Source of the DNA: Candidatus Zemynaea palustris
Lineage (GTDB): Bacteria; Vulcanimicrobiota; Vulcanimicrobiia; Vulcanimicrobiales; Vulcanimicrobiaceae
NCBI GenBank assembly: GCA_003134695.1
Contig: PLCB01000006.1
Coordinates: 46,853 to 99,036 of the forward strand
Direction: 5' to 3'
DNA: 52,184 nucleotides
The position numbers were made by a program, and so were the translations under genes. Positions 16,568 to 24,638 of this stretch are shown piece after piece. The first letter of the stretch is position 1. Every line of letters starts with the position of its first letter. The notes under the pieces were generated by a model. It searched no databases, was not told the origin of the DNA, and saw nothing but the letters and a program-made list of their open reading frames with translations.

Positions 16568-16984
16568 GTGACCAATCCGCTCGAACTTCCGCTCTTGGCC
16601 GAGTACGCGACGTATCATCGCGACAAGCGCAATCAACTCTGCCATGAGATCGGGATCCCATTGATCGTCCTGGCGATCGTCATCGCGCTGCGGCTCGTCC
16701 ATTACGGGCCCGTGGATCTGGCGATGATCGCCATCGTCGCAACTTGTTTTTATTACGCGTCGGTGGCCGGTGCTGCGGCGGTCAATGCGATCGTGGGATT
16801 CATCGTGCTGTACGCGATCGCGACCCTGCTGACATGGCCGTTCGCGGTCGCGTTTTTCGTGATTGGTTGGATTTTGCAGTTCGTCGGCCACTACTTTGAA
16901 GGGAAGAGTCCGGCATTCCTGACCAACCTCGTCCACCTGCTGATCGGACCGCTGTGGATCTCGCTCTTGATCGGCCGGCGTTGA
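16568..16984 (+). CDS. Mpo1-like (DUF962) membrane protein
   Basis: This 138-residue protein starts at GTG after an AAGGAAG ribosome-binding site. It has the family pattern YATYHRDKRNQLCHEIGIPL at the start, then about four membrane segments, and GHYFEGKSPAFLTNLVHLLIGP near the end. Conserved histidines in YHRD...CHEIG and GHYFEG match yeast Mpo1, an Fe(II) dioxygenase of 2-hydroxy fatty acids (PF06127). The bacterial role is not established; fatty-acid alpha-oxidation is a family-based guess. Its stop overlaps the TTG start of mqnB. Confidence 0.85.
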   Translation: MTNPLELPLLAEYATYHRDKRNQLCHEIGIPLIVLAIVIALRLVHYGPVDLAMIAIVATCFYYASVAGAAAVNAIVGFIVLYAIATLLTWPFAVAFFVIGWILQFVGHYFEGKSPAFLTNLVHLLIGPLWISLLIGRR

Positions 16985-17589
16985 TCCTCGTCATCTATGC
17001 CGTCTCCGCCGAGTTGCGCGGCTTCCCGAAGCGCGACGACGTCTCGATGCTGGCCTGCGGAATCGGCCCGGTTGAAGCGGCCGCCGAAACCGCCCGGATG
17101 CTGGCCTTCGGAAAATTCGACGCGGTGATCAACGCGGGAATCGCCGGCGCGTTTCGCGGGCGCGCCAAGGTCGGCGAAGCGGTGATCGTGCGCGAAGAGT
17201 TTCTGGCCGATCTCGGGCTCGAAGGCGGCGGGCCGCTGACGTTGCCCGACGAGGCCAAGTTGATCACGGAGGTCGCCGCCGCTCCAGCGTTGCTCGCAAG
17301 ATGCGACGGGTTGCCGTATCGTGTCGGACGGGGCGTCACCGTTACCCAGGTAACGGCGACGCGCGCCACCGCCGACCGCCTAACCGCCGGGTATAACGCC
17401 GACGCCGAATCGATGGAAGGCTTCGCCGTCTTGCGCGCCGCCGCGCTCGCCGGCGTCCCGGCGCTCGAAGTGCGCGGAATCTCGAACTACGTCGGCGACC
17501 GCGCGCAGAGCGAGTGGGATTTCGGAGCGGGAACCAAAGCGCTGCACGCGGCCCTGAGCGACGTGCTCGCGCGCATCGCGACGCCATGA
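16981..17589 (+). CDS. mqnB: Futalosine hydrolase
   Basis: The best start is TTG at 16981, overlapping the previous stop as TTGA and giving ILVIYAVSAELRGF at the N-terminus; the product is 202 residues. It is a nucleoside-phosphorylase-fold protein with INAGIAGAF near residue 55 and the catalytic region ADAESMEGFAVL and GISNYVGDR near the C-terminus, as in MqnB. It splits futalosine into dehypoxanthinyl futalosine and hypoxanthine in the alternative menaquinone pathway. Adjacent mqnD confirms the assignment over an MTA/SAH nucleosidase. Confidence 0.92.
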   Translation: MILVIYAVSAELRGFPKRDDVSMLACGIGPVEAAAETARMLAFGKFDAVINAGIAGAFRGRAKVGEAVIVREEFLADLGLEGGGPLTLPDEAKLITEVAAAPALLARCDGLPYRVGRGVTVTQVTATRATADRLTAGYNADAESMEGFAVLRAAALAGVPALEVRGISNYVGDRAQSEWDFGAGTKALHAALSDVLARIATP

Positions 17590-18434
17590 ACCGGCACCTT
17601 ACGCTCGCGTACTCGCCCTGTCCAAACGACACCTATATCTTCGCCGCCTGGACGAACGGCTTGCTCGCCGATGCGCCGCTGGTCGAGGTCGTGCTGGGCG
17701 ACGTCGAAGAACTCAACGTCGCCGCGCGAAAGGGCCGCTACGCGTTGACCAAAGCCTCGTATGGCGCGATCCCCTATCTGCTCGACAAGTATCGCATCTT
17801 GCGCGCGGGCGGCGCGCTCGGCCGGGGTTGCGGTCCACTCCTGGTCGCGAAGCCGGGGCCGAACGGTGCGGCGCCTGCACTTGCTTCGTTCATCCCGCAC
17901 GCGCGCATCGCGATTCCCGGCAAGCTGACGACGGCATATCTTCTTCTTCGGCTGGCGCACCAGCAGCCGATCGACGCGGTTCCGATGCCGTTCGACCAGA
18001 TTGTCGCGGCGGTCGTCGCGGGCGAGGTCGACGCCGGCCTCATCATCCACGAGTCACGGTTCACGTATCAGGCGAGCGGCTTGACAAAGGTGATCGATCT
18101 CGGCGAGTGGTGGGAACGCCAAACCGGCTACCCGATCCCACTCGGTGCGATCCTCGCGCATCGCGATCTCGAGGCTGAGGCCGTCGGAGGTCTCAACCAG
18201 ACAATCCTCGCGAGCCTCGCGTACGCGCAAGCCAACGAAAGTGCCGTCATGCCCTACGTCCGCGGGCACGCGTTCGAGATGGATCCAAGCGTTATGCTCG
18301 CACACATCGCGCTTTACGTGAACGATTATACGCGAGATATCGGCCAAGAGGGCATCCTCGCCGTCGACGAACTCTTCACCCTCGCCGGAACGGCCGGACT
18401 CCTTCCGCTCGGCATCGGACCCGACTTTGCGTAA
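17586..18434 (+). CDS. mqnD: 1,4-dihydroxy-6-naphthoate synthase
   Basis: The 282-residue protein starts at ATG overlapping the mqnB stop (ATGA). The N-terminus LTLAYSPCPNDTYIF is the MqnD signature. It is a periplasmic-binding-protein-fold lyase acting on cyclic dehypoxanthinyl futalosine. KLTTAYLLLRL, the GEVDAGLIIHESRFTY segment and the C-terminal YVNDYTRDIG are family-conserved. mqnA, mqnC and mqnE are not in the window. Confidence 0.94.
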   Translation: MNRHLTLAYSPCPNDTYIFAAWTNGLLADAPLVEVVLGDVEELNVAARKGRYALTKASYGAIPYLLDKYRILRAGGALGRGCGPLLVAKPGPNGAAPALASFIPHARIAIPGKLTTAYLLLRLAHQQPIDAVPMPFDQIVAAVVAGEVDAGLIIHESRFTYQASGLTKVIDLGEWWERQTGYPIPLGAILAHRDLEAEAVGGLNQTILASLAYAQANESAVMPYVRGHAFEMDPSVMLAHIALYVNDYTRDIGQEGILAVDELFTLAGTAGLLPLGIGPDFA

Positions 18435-19680
18435 ACCTCGTGTCAACGCTGCCCTCGTGCACCGTCTCTGCTGCTTGCTGCTGCTCGCGTCGGCCCTGGG
18501 AACGGCCGCTCCCGCGCAGGCGGTGCCATTGCCGCCCGCGCGCGTCGAGCTCGGCGACGACGTGTTCCTGCGCGAGGCCTGGCACGATCTGCGAGGGCGC
18601 TGCGTCGGCGTCGTCACCAATCAAACCGGCGTCACGTCGCGTCTCGAGACGATCGTCGATGCGATCCGGCGCAACCCTCAGATCTGCTTGAAGGCGATCT
18701 ACGCGCCGGAGCATGGCCTGCGCGGCGACCGGCCGGCGAACGCCTACGTCGCTTCGTACGTCGACCAGCACACCGGATTGCCGGTCTACAGTCTGTATGG
18801 AGCGACGCGCAAGCCGACGCCGCAGATGCTCGAAGGCGTCGACGTCTTGCTCTTCGACATCCAAGACGTCGGCGATCGCGCCTACACCTATATCTCGACG
18901 ATGGCGTACGTGATGCAAGCGGCCAAAGCGGCGCACAAGGAAGTCTGGATCCTCGACCGGCCCAACCCGCTCGGCGGCGACGTCGTGGAAGGGCCGGTGC
19001 TGGATCCGCGCTTCGAATCGTTCGTCGGCTTGTATCCGATCCCGATCCGCCACGGCATGACGATCGGCGAACTGGCGCAGATGTTCAACGACAAATTCGG
19101 CATCGGTTGCGAATTGCGCGTCATTCGGATGGAAGGTTGGAAGCGTTCGATGCTCTGGCCGGATACAGGTCTCTTCTGGGTGCAATCGTCGCCGAACATT
19201 CCCGAGTGGGAGACGACGCTCGTCTATCCGGCGACCGGATTGATCAGCTCGGCGGGTCTGAACAACGGCACCGACTATACCAAGCCGTTCAAGTATGCCG
19301 GCGCACTCGGCGTCGACGGACTCAAACTCGCCGAGTACTTGAACTCGCGCAACGTCCCCGGCGTGCATTTTCGTGCGGCGGCGTGGTCGCCGTTGAGCGG
19401 TTTTTGGGAGGGCAAGACCCTCACCGGCGTCGAGTTGGTCGTGACCGACGCGCGTGCGTTTCGCGCCGTGCACGCGGCTGTCGAAATCCTCGTGGCCGCA
19501 CGCAAACTCGCCCCTTCGGCGCTGGCGAGCGAGAGCGCGAAAGCGCTCGATCGCGACTGGGGCACCGACACCCTACGGATCGGATTGCAGCAAGGCTGGT
19601 CGGTCGAAGAAATCCTGCGCCAGTGGGACGCCGCCACGCGCACCTTTATCGTCGCCCGCACGCCGTATTTGCTGTACTAA
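18427..19680 (+). CDS. namZ: Exported exo-beta-N-acetylmuramidase NamZ (DUF1343)
   Basis: Up to 417 residues, with an N-terminal signal peptide (hydrophobic core LCCLLLLASALG, AQA cleavage site). A TTG at 18427 overlaps the mqnD end by 8 bp; GTG at 18457 is an alternative. The mature protein has DUF1343 motifs: VGVVTNQTGVTS, IYAPEHGLRGD, LLFDIQDVGDRAYTYISTM, WILDRPNPLGG and GLNNGTDYTKPF (PF07075). The family founder, B. subtilis YbbC/NamZ, removes terminal MurNAc from peptidoglycan fragments. Here it would act outside the cytoplasmic membrane in wall turnover. It ends sharing 4 bp with the convergent hicB. Confidence 0.87.
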   Translation: MRKPRVNAALVHRLCCLLLLASALGTAAPAQAVPLPPARVELGDDVFLREAWHDLRGRCVGVVTNQTGVTSRLETIVDAIRRNPQICLKAIYAPEHGLRGDRPANAYVASYVDQHTGLPVYSLYGATRKPTPQMLEGVDVLLFDIQDVGDRAYTYISTMAYVMQAAKAAHKEVWILDRPNPLGGDVVEGPVLDPRFESFVGLYPIPIRHGMTIGELAQMFNDKFGIGCELRVIRMEGWKRSMLWPDTGLFWVQSSPNIPEWETTLVYPATGLISSAGLNNGTDYTKPFKYAGALGVDGLKLAEYLNSRNVPGVHFRAAAWSPLSGFWEGKTLTGVELVVTDARAFRAVHAAVEILVAARKLAPSALASESAKALDRDWGTDTLRIGLQQGWSVEEILRQWDAATRTFIVARTPYLLY

Positions 19681-19889
19681 GACGCTACCTCGATCGCGCG
19701 CACAAACGAGGTCGGCTCCGGAATCGGTCCGCCGTCATCGCGTATTCCCTTGAGGTGCAGCTGAATAGCTTCGCGGATATTGCGCTCCGCCTCATCGAAA
19801 TCGGTCCCAGTCGAAACGCATCCCGGAAGATCTGGAACGTAAACCGAGAGCCCCGTATCCGTCGGCTCGAAAACCGTCATGTATTTCAT
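19677..19889 (-). CDS. hicB: HicB-family antitoxin
   Basis: The 70-residue protein reads YMTVFEPTDTGLSVYVPDLP then GCVSTGTDFDEAERNIREA, the degenerate RNase-H-like fold of HicB antitoxins. There is no C-terminal DNA-binding domain, as in short HicB forms. The ATG overlaps the stop of the hicA remnant as ATGA, the normal hicAB arrangement. Since the toxin partner appears broken, this may be an orphan antitoxin that could still neutralise HicA proteins encoded elsewhere. Confidence 0.85.
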   Translation of the reverse strand: MKYMTVFEPTDTGLSVYVPDLPGCVSTGTDFDEAERNIREAIQLHLKGIRDDGGPIPEPTSFVRAIEVAS

Positions 19890-19993
19890 TTCGTGAGCCT
19901 CGCTTGTCTAAGAATGCTTCGCCAGGTGCCCAGCGCAATTGTATCGATTCGCCTACCCGGCACGGTTACGCGCCCGGGCTTGCTGGTATGATT
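19886..19993 (-). pseudogene. hicA: HicA toxin remnant (C-terminal part)
   Basis: The segment NHTSKPGRVTVPGRRI then DTIALGTWRSILRQARLTK matches the C-terminal half of HicA mRNA interferases (KPGRVTVPG...GT.RSILRQA.L). Just upstream, the frame breaks: reading one base over gives PHRFK, the residues expected before the HTSKPG motif, so a single-base insertion near 19994 is likely. The N-terminal half with the catalytic histidine cannot be reconstructed, and the region beyond 20033 is used by the divergent acetyltransferase gene. A non-functional toxin is inferred. Confidence 0.72.
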
Positions 19994-20032
19994 TGAAGCG
20001 GTGCGGCATGGTGAGTCATCGAAGCGGCCGGC

Positions 20033-20569
20033 ATGTCGCAACCGGGGTCGCGATCCGAAGAAACCTCTTCCGTTCCCGAGAACGTTCAGGTGCGTCGCGC
20101 CACAGAATCGGATATCGCGCGCTTCCTCGATCTCTTGGAAGCCGTGGCCGCCGAGGGGCGTTGGATCGCCACCGAAAGTCCCGTCGAACGCGAACTTCGT
20201 GCAAAGAGAATCCAGGCCACATTGGCTCGCGATGATTCGGCAGTTTTTGTCGCCGTCGCCGGAGACGCTCTCATCGGCCAACTGGGAATGTACACCCAGT
20301 TTCCCGGACTCTATGAGATCGGGATGCTCGTCGATCCGACGTGGCGCAGCAAGGGCATCGGGAGCCGTCTGCTCGAGGCGGCGATCGCCTGGGCGCGTTC
20401 GGTCGGCGCTCACAAGATTAGCCTCGACGTTTTTCCGCACAACACGGCTGCGATAGCTCTTTACGAAAAATTCGGATTCGTTCGCGAAGGCGATCACCCG
20501 AAGCATTTGCGCCGCAAGACCGGCGAAATTTGGGACGTCATCTCGATGGGCCTAGTGCTCGCGTCTTAG
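20033..20569 (+). CDS. GNAT-family N-acetyltransferase
   Basis: The 178-residue protein has the GNAT fold: VQVRRATESDIARFLDLL at the start, GMLVDPTWRSKGIGSRLLEAA as the acetyl-CoA-binding motif A (R-x-x-G-I-G), and HNTAAIALYEKFGFVREGDH as motif B. It resembles the RimI/YhhY-type single-domain acetyltransferases; the substrate (protein N-terminus, amine or antibiotic) is not evident. It diverges from hicAB and converges with the NRAMP-like gene (3-bp gap). Confidence 0.85.
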   Translation: MSQPGSRSEETSSVPENVQVRRATESDIARFLDLLEAVAAEGRWIATESPVERELRAKRIQATLARDDSAVFVAVAGDALIGQLGMYTQFPGLYEIGMLVDPTWRSKGIGSRLLEAAIAWARSVGAHKISLDVFPHNTAAIALYEKFGFVREGDHPKHLRRKTGEIWDVISMGLVLAS

Positions 20570-20572
20570 GGT

Positions 20573-21841
20573 CTAGCCCGAGCGCAGCGAGACGAGCAGC
20601 GCGACGAGTGCGAGGCTCATGAAGGCGAACAGGAGCCAACCCATCACGTTCACCCCGAGCGAATTCACGTAAGCGCCCATGATCTTGCGGCTGCCCGCGA
20701 TTTGCACCACGATGAACAGCAACGGCGGAGCGATGATTCCACTGAGAATTGCCGTGTAGTATAGCAATTTGAACGGCGGAATAGGCAGCAGATTGATCGC
20801 GAGGCCGAGTAGTGCCGAGAGGATGATCGTCCGATAAAACGCCGGCTCCTGGTGGAAATTCTTCTCTAGGCTGCACGGCCAACCGAAGGTGTCGCAGATT
20901 GCGTAGGCCGACGATCCGGCCAGGACGGGGAGTGCGAGCAAGCCGGCGCTCACGATTCCGACGGTGAACAGCACGAATGTCGCGGGACCAGCCAGCGGCC
21001 GCAGCATCTCGGCGGCTTGCGCGGCCGTGTCGATATTCCCGACCCCATGTTTGCCGAGCGTGAACGCCGCCGTCAAGATGATGAAGAACATGATGAGATT
21101 CGAGAAGAACATCCCGAAAATCGTGTCCCAACGCAAGAACCGCATCGCACCCGACGTTGCAACGACTCCCTCCTCGACTTCTTGACTCGCCTGCCAGAAG
21201 AACTCGTAGGAAGAAATCGTCGTCCCAAAAACCGCGACGATGTTGAGCCAGTAGGCTTTGTCGAATCTCAAAGAGGGAGCAAAGGTCGCGCGCACGACTT
21301 GCAGCCAATCGACCTTGACCGTGAATGCGGTGACGATGTACGTGAGGAGGGCAAGGCCCAGAAATCTGAGATAGAACGCGTACACGTGGTACGGAACCAA
21401 CACGACCAGCGCGAGGGTAAGCACGGTGATCGCCAGCAGCAAGACGTAATATGGAACGTGCCACAACAGCTGCGCCGACTGGGCCATCGCGCTCAGGTCG
21501 GCACCGATGTTGATCGTGTTGGTCAGCACCTGGATGAACACGATGACGTAGAGTACCGGCTTCACGTAATGGAGCCGTATGACCGACCCTAACCCACGCC
21601 CGGTGACGGCGCCGATGCGTCCGCACATCTCTTGGATCGCGGCCATGAACGGGAACAAGAACAGCGCGCTCCAGAGCTGCAGCGTCCCAAACTGCGCGCC
21701 GGCTTGGGCGTAGGTGCCGATCGCGGAGGGATCGTCATCGGAAGTTCCGGTGATGAAGCCCGGGCCGAGCACTCGAAAGAGCCTCAGCACGAAGGGCTGG
21801 GTCGGTTGCGGCCTGGAGGCGGCGTCTGAGGTCGGTCGCAT
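20573..21841 (-). CDS. NRAMP-related divalent metal transporter
   Basis: From MRPTSDAASRPQPTQPF (422 residues; GGGGG just upstream) the protein has 11 or so membrane segments. Starts at 21856 or 21871 are possible. The TM1 region reads GTSDDDPSAIGTYAQAGAQFG, where classical NRAMP has DPGN, and the TM6 region reads FGTTISSYEFFWQASQEVEEG in place of the MPH motif. It belongs to the divergent bacterial NRAMP branch, so Mn/Fe import should not be assumed; Mg2+ or another ion is possible. It diverges from glcD. Confidence 0.85.
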   Translation of the reverse strand: MRPTSDAASRPQPTQPFVLRLFRVLGPGFITGTSDDDPSAIGTYAQAGAQFGTLQLWSALFLFPFMAAIQEMCGRIGAVTGRGLGSVIRLHYVKPVLYVIVFIQVLTNTINIGADLSAMAQSAQLLWHVPYYVLLLAITVLTLALVVLVPYHVYAFYLRFLGLALLTYIVTAFTVKVDWLQVVRATFAPSLRFDKAYWLNIVAVFGTTISSYEFFWQASQEVEEGVVATSGAMRFLRWDTIFGMFFSNLIMFFIILTAAFTLGKHGVGNIDTAAQAAEMLRPLAGPATFVLFTVGIVSAGLLALPVLAGSSAYAICDTFGWPCSLEKNFHQEPAFYRTIILSALLGLAINLLPIPPFKLLYYTAILSGIIAPPLLFIVVQIAGSRKIMGAYVNSLGVNVMGWLLFAFMSLALVALLVSLRSG

Positions 21842-21903
21842 TTGCGCCCCCAGCATAACCCTGAGGGTCAACTCCAGGAAGCCCTGGAACGCTTCCTAGA
21901 CGG

Positions 21904-23352
21904 ATGACGAGGATGAGGAGCGGCGTGCGCGAGCGCCTCGCAGGGCGATTGATCGACGCGATCGGCGCCGATGCCGTGCGAACTGAGCCCGAAGACCTCG
22001 CGGTCTACTCGTTCGACGCGTTCAGCGGGGAGACGTTGCCCTCGGCCGCCGTTCTCCCGAAAGATGCGCGCGACGTCAGCGCGATCGTGCGCATCGCGAG
22101 TGAACTCGGCGAGCCGATCGTCCCGCGCGGCGCCGGCACCGGTCTCTGCGGCGGCGCTACGCCGGCGCGTGGCGGAATCGTCATGTCCTTCGCGCGGATG
22201 AACCGCATCCTTTCACTCGACGCCCGCAATCGGCGCGCGCGCGTCCAACCCGGCGTGATCAACCTCGAACTTTCTAAGCAGGCGGAGCCGCATGGCCTTT
22301 TCTTCGGCCCCGATCCCTCGTCTCAGAAAATCTCGACGCTCGGCGGCAACGTCGGTACCAACGCCGGCGGTCCTCACGCCTTGTCGTATGGTTCGATGAC
22401 CAATCACGTCATCGGCCTTGAGTTCGTCACACAGAATGGCGAGGTACACCACACCTCGCAAGACGATCCGGGCTATGATCTCACGAGCGCGCTCGTCGGC
22501 AGCGAAGGGACACTTGGCATCATCACCGCGATCGATTTGAAACTGTTGCGAGTCCCGCCCGCGATTCGCGTCTGCGTCGCGGCGTTCGGTGACGTCGAGA
22601 GTGGATCGGCGGCGGTCTCGGCGATCGTCGGCGCGGGCATCGTCCCGACCGCGCTCGAGATCATGGATCGCACCATCACCCAAGCCGTCGAAGCGCACTA
22701 TCATGCGGGTTTCCCGCTCGACGCCGGCGCGGTGCTCTTGGTCGAGATCGCGGGCGAACCCGACGACATGGACGCCAGCGAACGTGCCATCGCGAAGATC
22801 GCGAGAGAACATGGCGCGCTCTCCTGGCGCTCGGCCTCGGAAGCAGCCGAACGCGACGCACTTTGGGCCTCGCGCAAGGGCGCGGCCGGAGCGATCGGGC
22901 GCATCGCGCCGAACTACTACATTCAAGACGCGACCGTGCCGCGGACGCGGCTTCCGCAGGCGTTACACCGCGTCGACGAGATCGCGCGCGATCACCACCT
23001 CCAGGTCGGCAACGTCTTCCATGCCGGCGACGGCAACTTGCACCCACTCTTGATGTTCGATCGCCGCGAGTCCCGGCAAGTCAAAGCCGTCATGGCGGCG
23101 GGAACCGAGATTCTCGAAGCCTGCATCGCGCTCGGCGGAACGATCTCGGGCGAGCACGGCATCGGCTACGAGAAACGCAACGCGCTGCCGTACGTCTTCT
23201 CAGCCGACGACCTCGCCACGATGGCGCGCGTTCGCGAGGTCTTCGATCCGAAGCGACTCTTCAATCCCGACAAGATCTTTCCGAGCGGAGCCGTATGCGG
23301 CGAAGTTCGCGCCCAACCGCAGGCGGCGGTCGGCGCGGGCGCCTGGCTCTAA
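21904..23352 (+). CDS. glcD: Glycolate oxidase subunit GlcD (FAD-linked)
   Basis: The 482-residue protein is a VAO/PCMH-type flavoprotein. The FAD domain has VPRGAGTGLCGGA near 75-87 and STLGGNVGTNAGGPHALSYG near 145-165. The C-terminal FAD-oxidase domain has GNVFHAGDGNLHPLLMFD and SGEHGIGYEKR. This pattern fits GlcD of glycolate oxidase, and D-lactate dehydrogenases are close relatives. It oxidises glycolate to glyoxylate, with electrons passed through GlcE and GlcF to quinone. glcE follows; glcF does not. Confidence 0.9.
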   Translation: MTRMRSGVRERLAGRLIDAIGADAVRTEPEDLAVYSFDAFSGETLPSAAVLPKDARDVSAIVRIASELGEPIVPRGAGTGLCGGATPARGGIVMSFARMNRILSLDARNRRARVQPGVINLELSKQAEPHGLFFGPDPSSQKISTLGGNVGTNAGGPHALSYGSMTNHVIGLEFVTQNGEVHHTSQDDPGYDLTSALVGSEGTLGIITAIDLKLLRVPPAIRVCVAAFGDVESGSAAVSAIVGAGIVPTALEIMDRTITQAVEAHYHAGFPLDAGAVLLVEIAGEPDDMDASERAIAKIAREHGALSWRSASEAAERDALWASRKGAAGAIGRIAPNYYIQDATVPRTRLPQALHRVDEIARDHHLQVGNVFHAGDGNLHPLLMFDRRESRQVKAVMAAGTEILEACIALGGTISGEHGIGYEKRNALPYVFSADDLATMARVREVFDPKRLFNPDKIFPSGAVCGEVRAQPQAAVGAGAWL

Positions 23353-24629
23353 CCCAGGCGACCGCACCCGCGCCTGACCCCACGCCCGCCGAACTTAGGT
23401 TGGGCGAGATCGTTCCGCGCGAAATCCTCACGCCCGCGAGCGTCGACGAACTCGCGGCGATCCTGCGGGCGCGCAACGAAAGCGGCGAAGCGGTCGTCAT
23501 CGTCGGCGGCGGGACGTTGCAAGGAATCGGTCACGCGCCGCGTCGCTACGACCTCGCCTTGCGCACGACCGCGCTCAATCGCACGATCGAATACGAATAT
23601 CGCGATCTCACGATCGCCGTCCAAGCCGGCATGAGCCTCGCCGAGCTGGACGCGACGCTCGCCGCGCGCGGCCAGTTCGTCCCGCTCGACGCGCCGCAAG
23701 CCGGGAGCGGGACGGTCGGCGGCGTCCTTGCGAGCGGCTGGCTCGGCCCGCGGCGCGCGGCGTACGGACGCCCGCGCGATCTGGTGATCGGAACGACCGT
23801 CGTCCTCGCCGACGGAACGGTCGCCAAAGCCGGCGGGATGGTCGTGAAAAACTCGACGGGTTATGACATGAGCCGCTTCTACTGCGGCTCGCTCGGAACG
23901 CTCGCCGCCATCGTGCGTGCGAATTTCAAGACCTTGCCGTTACCCGAGGTGCGCCGCGTCGCGCTCGCCACGTTGCCCGAAGCGACGCGCAAGCACGTCC
24001 TCGAAAATCTCATGCGACTCGACGTGGAACCGGTCGCCGCATTCGCGATCGACGGTTTTGCCGACGCCGTGGGCCTCCACGACGACATCGACGGCCGGCT
24101 TTTCCTGTTGTTCGAAGGCTCGCGCGTCCTCATCGAGCGTGCGACGCGCGAACTGCGCTCGCTGCTCGGCGCCGCCGGCGTCCCCGATACGATCTTGATC
24201 GACGCCGGTGCCGGTCAATCGTTCGCGCGGCTGATCGACGCCTATACCGTTCGCATCGGCGACCGGTCGGCGACCTATCGCAGCCGCGGCTTACCCGGCG
24301 ACCTCTTTGGGCGCAGCGCAACGACCGTGCGCCTCGCGCGCACGCACGAGCTGCACCTCGAGCGCATGGAAGACATGCGCACCGGCGACCTGATCGCCCG
24401 AGTCAGCGCGCCCGTCGACGCACAATTCGACGAACGGATCGTGCCGTTCGATACGGCCTTGCACGCGGCAACGCCGCGCGCTCAGGTCATCGCAGCGCCG
24501 GAGTCGTGGCGCGGAAGCCTCGCGATGTGGGGCGCACCGCCGCCGTCACTCGACGTGATGCGCGCCATCAAGGCGCGCTTCGACCCGAAAGGAACGCTCG
24601 CGCCCGGCCGCTTCGTCGGCGGAATCTAA
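23295..24629 (+). CDS. glcE: Glycolate oxidase subunit GlcE (FAD-binding)
   Basis: The C-terminal ~400 residues (EIVPREILTPASVDELAAIL, VVIVGGGTLQGIG, APQAGSGTVGGVLASGWLGP and NSTGYDMSRFYCGSLGTLA) match GlcE, a shorter relative of GlcD. The start is uncertain. ATG 23295 gives 444 residues and overlaps glcD by 58 bp but adds a basic, low-complexity N-terminus; a later start such as TTG 23400 is plausible. GlcE pairs with GlcD and GlcF. The next gene is convergent, so the usual Fe-S subunit glcF is absent from this locus. Confidence 0.85.
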   Translation: MRRSSRPTAGGGRRGRLALTQATAPAPDPTPAELRLGEIVPREILTPASVDELAAILRARNESGEAVVIVGGGTLQGIGHAPRRYDLALRTTALNRTIEYEYRDLTIAVQAGMSLAELDATLAARGQFVPLDAPQAGSGTVGGVLASGWLGPRRAAYGRPRDLVIGTTVVLADGTVAKAGGMVVKNSTGYDMSRFYCGSLGTLAAIVRANFKTLPLPEVRRVALATLPEATRKHVLENLMRLDVEPVAAFAIDGFADAVGLHDDIDGRLFLLFEGSRVLIERATRELRSLLGAAGVPDTILIDAGAGQSFARLIDAYTVRIGDRSATYRSRGLPGDLFGRSATTVRLARTHELHLERMEDMRTGDLIARVSAPVDAQFDERIVPFDTALHAATPRAQVIAAPESWRGSLAMWGAPPPSLDVMRAIKARFDPKGTLAPGRFVGGI

Positions 24630-24638
24630 GGCAGTAGC

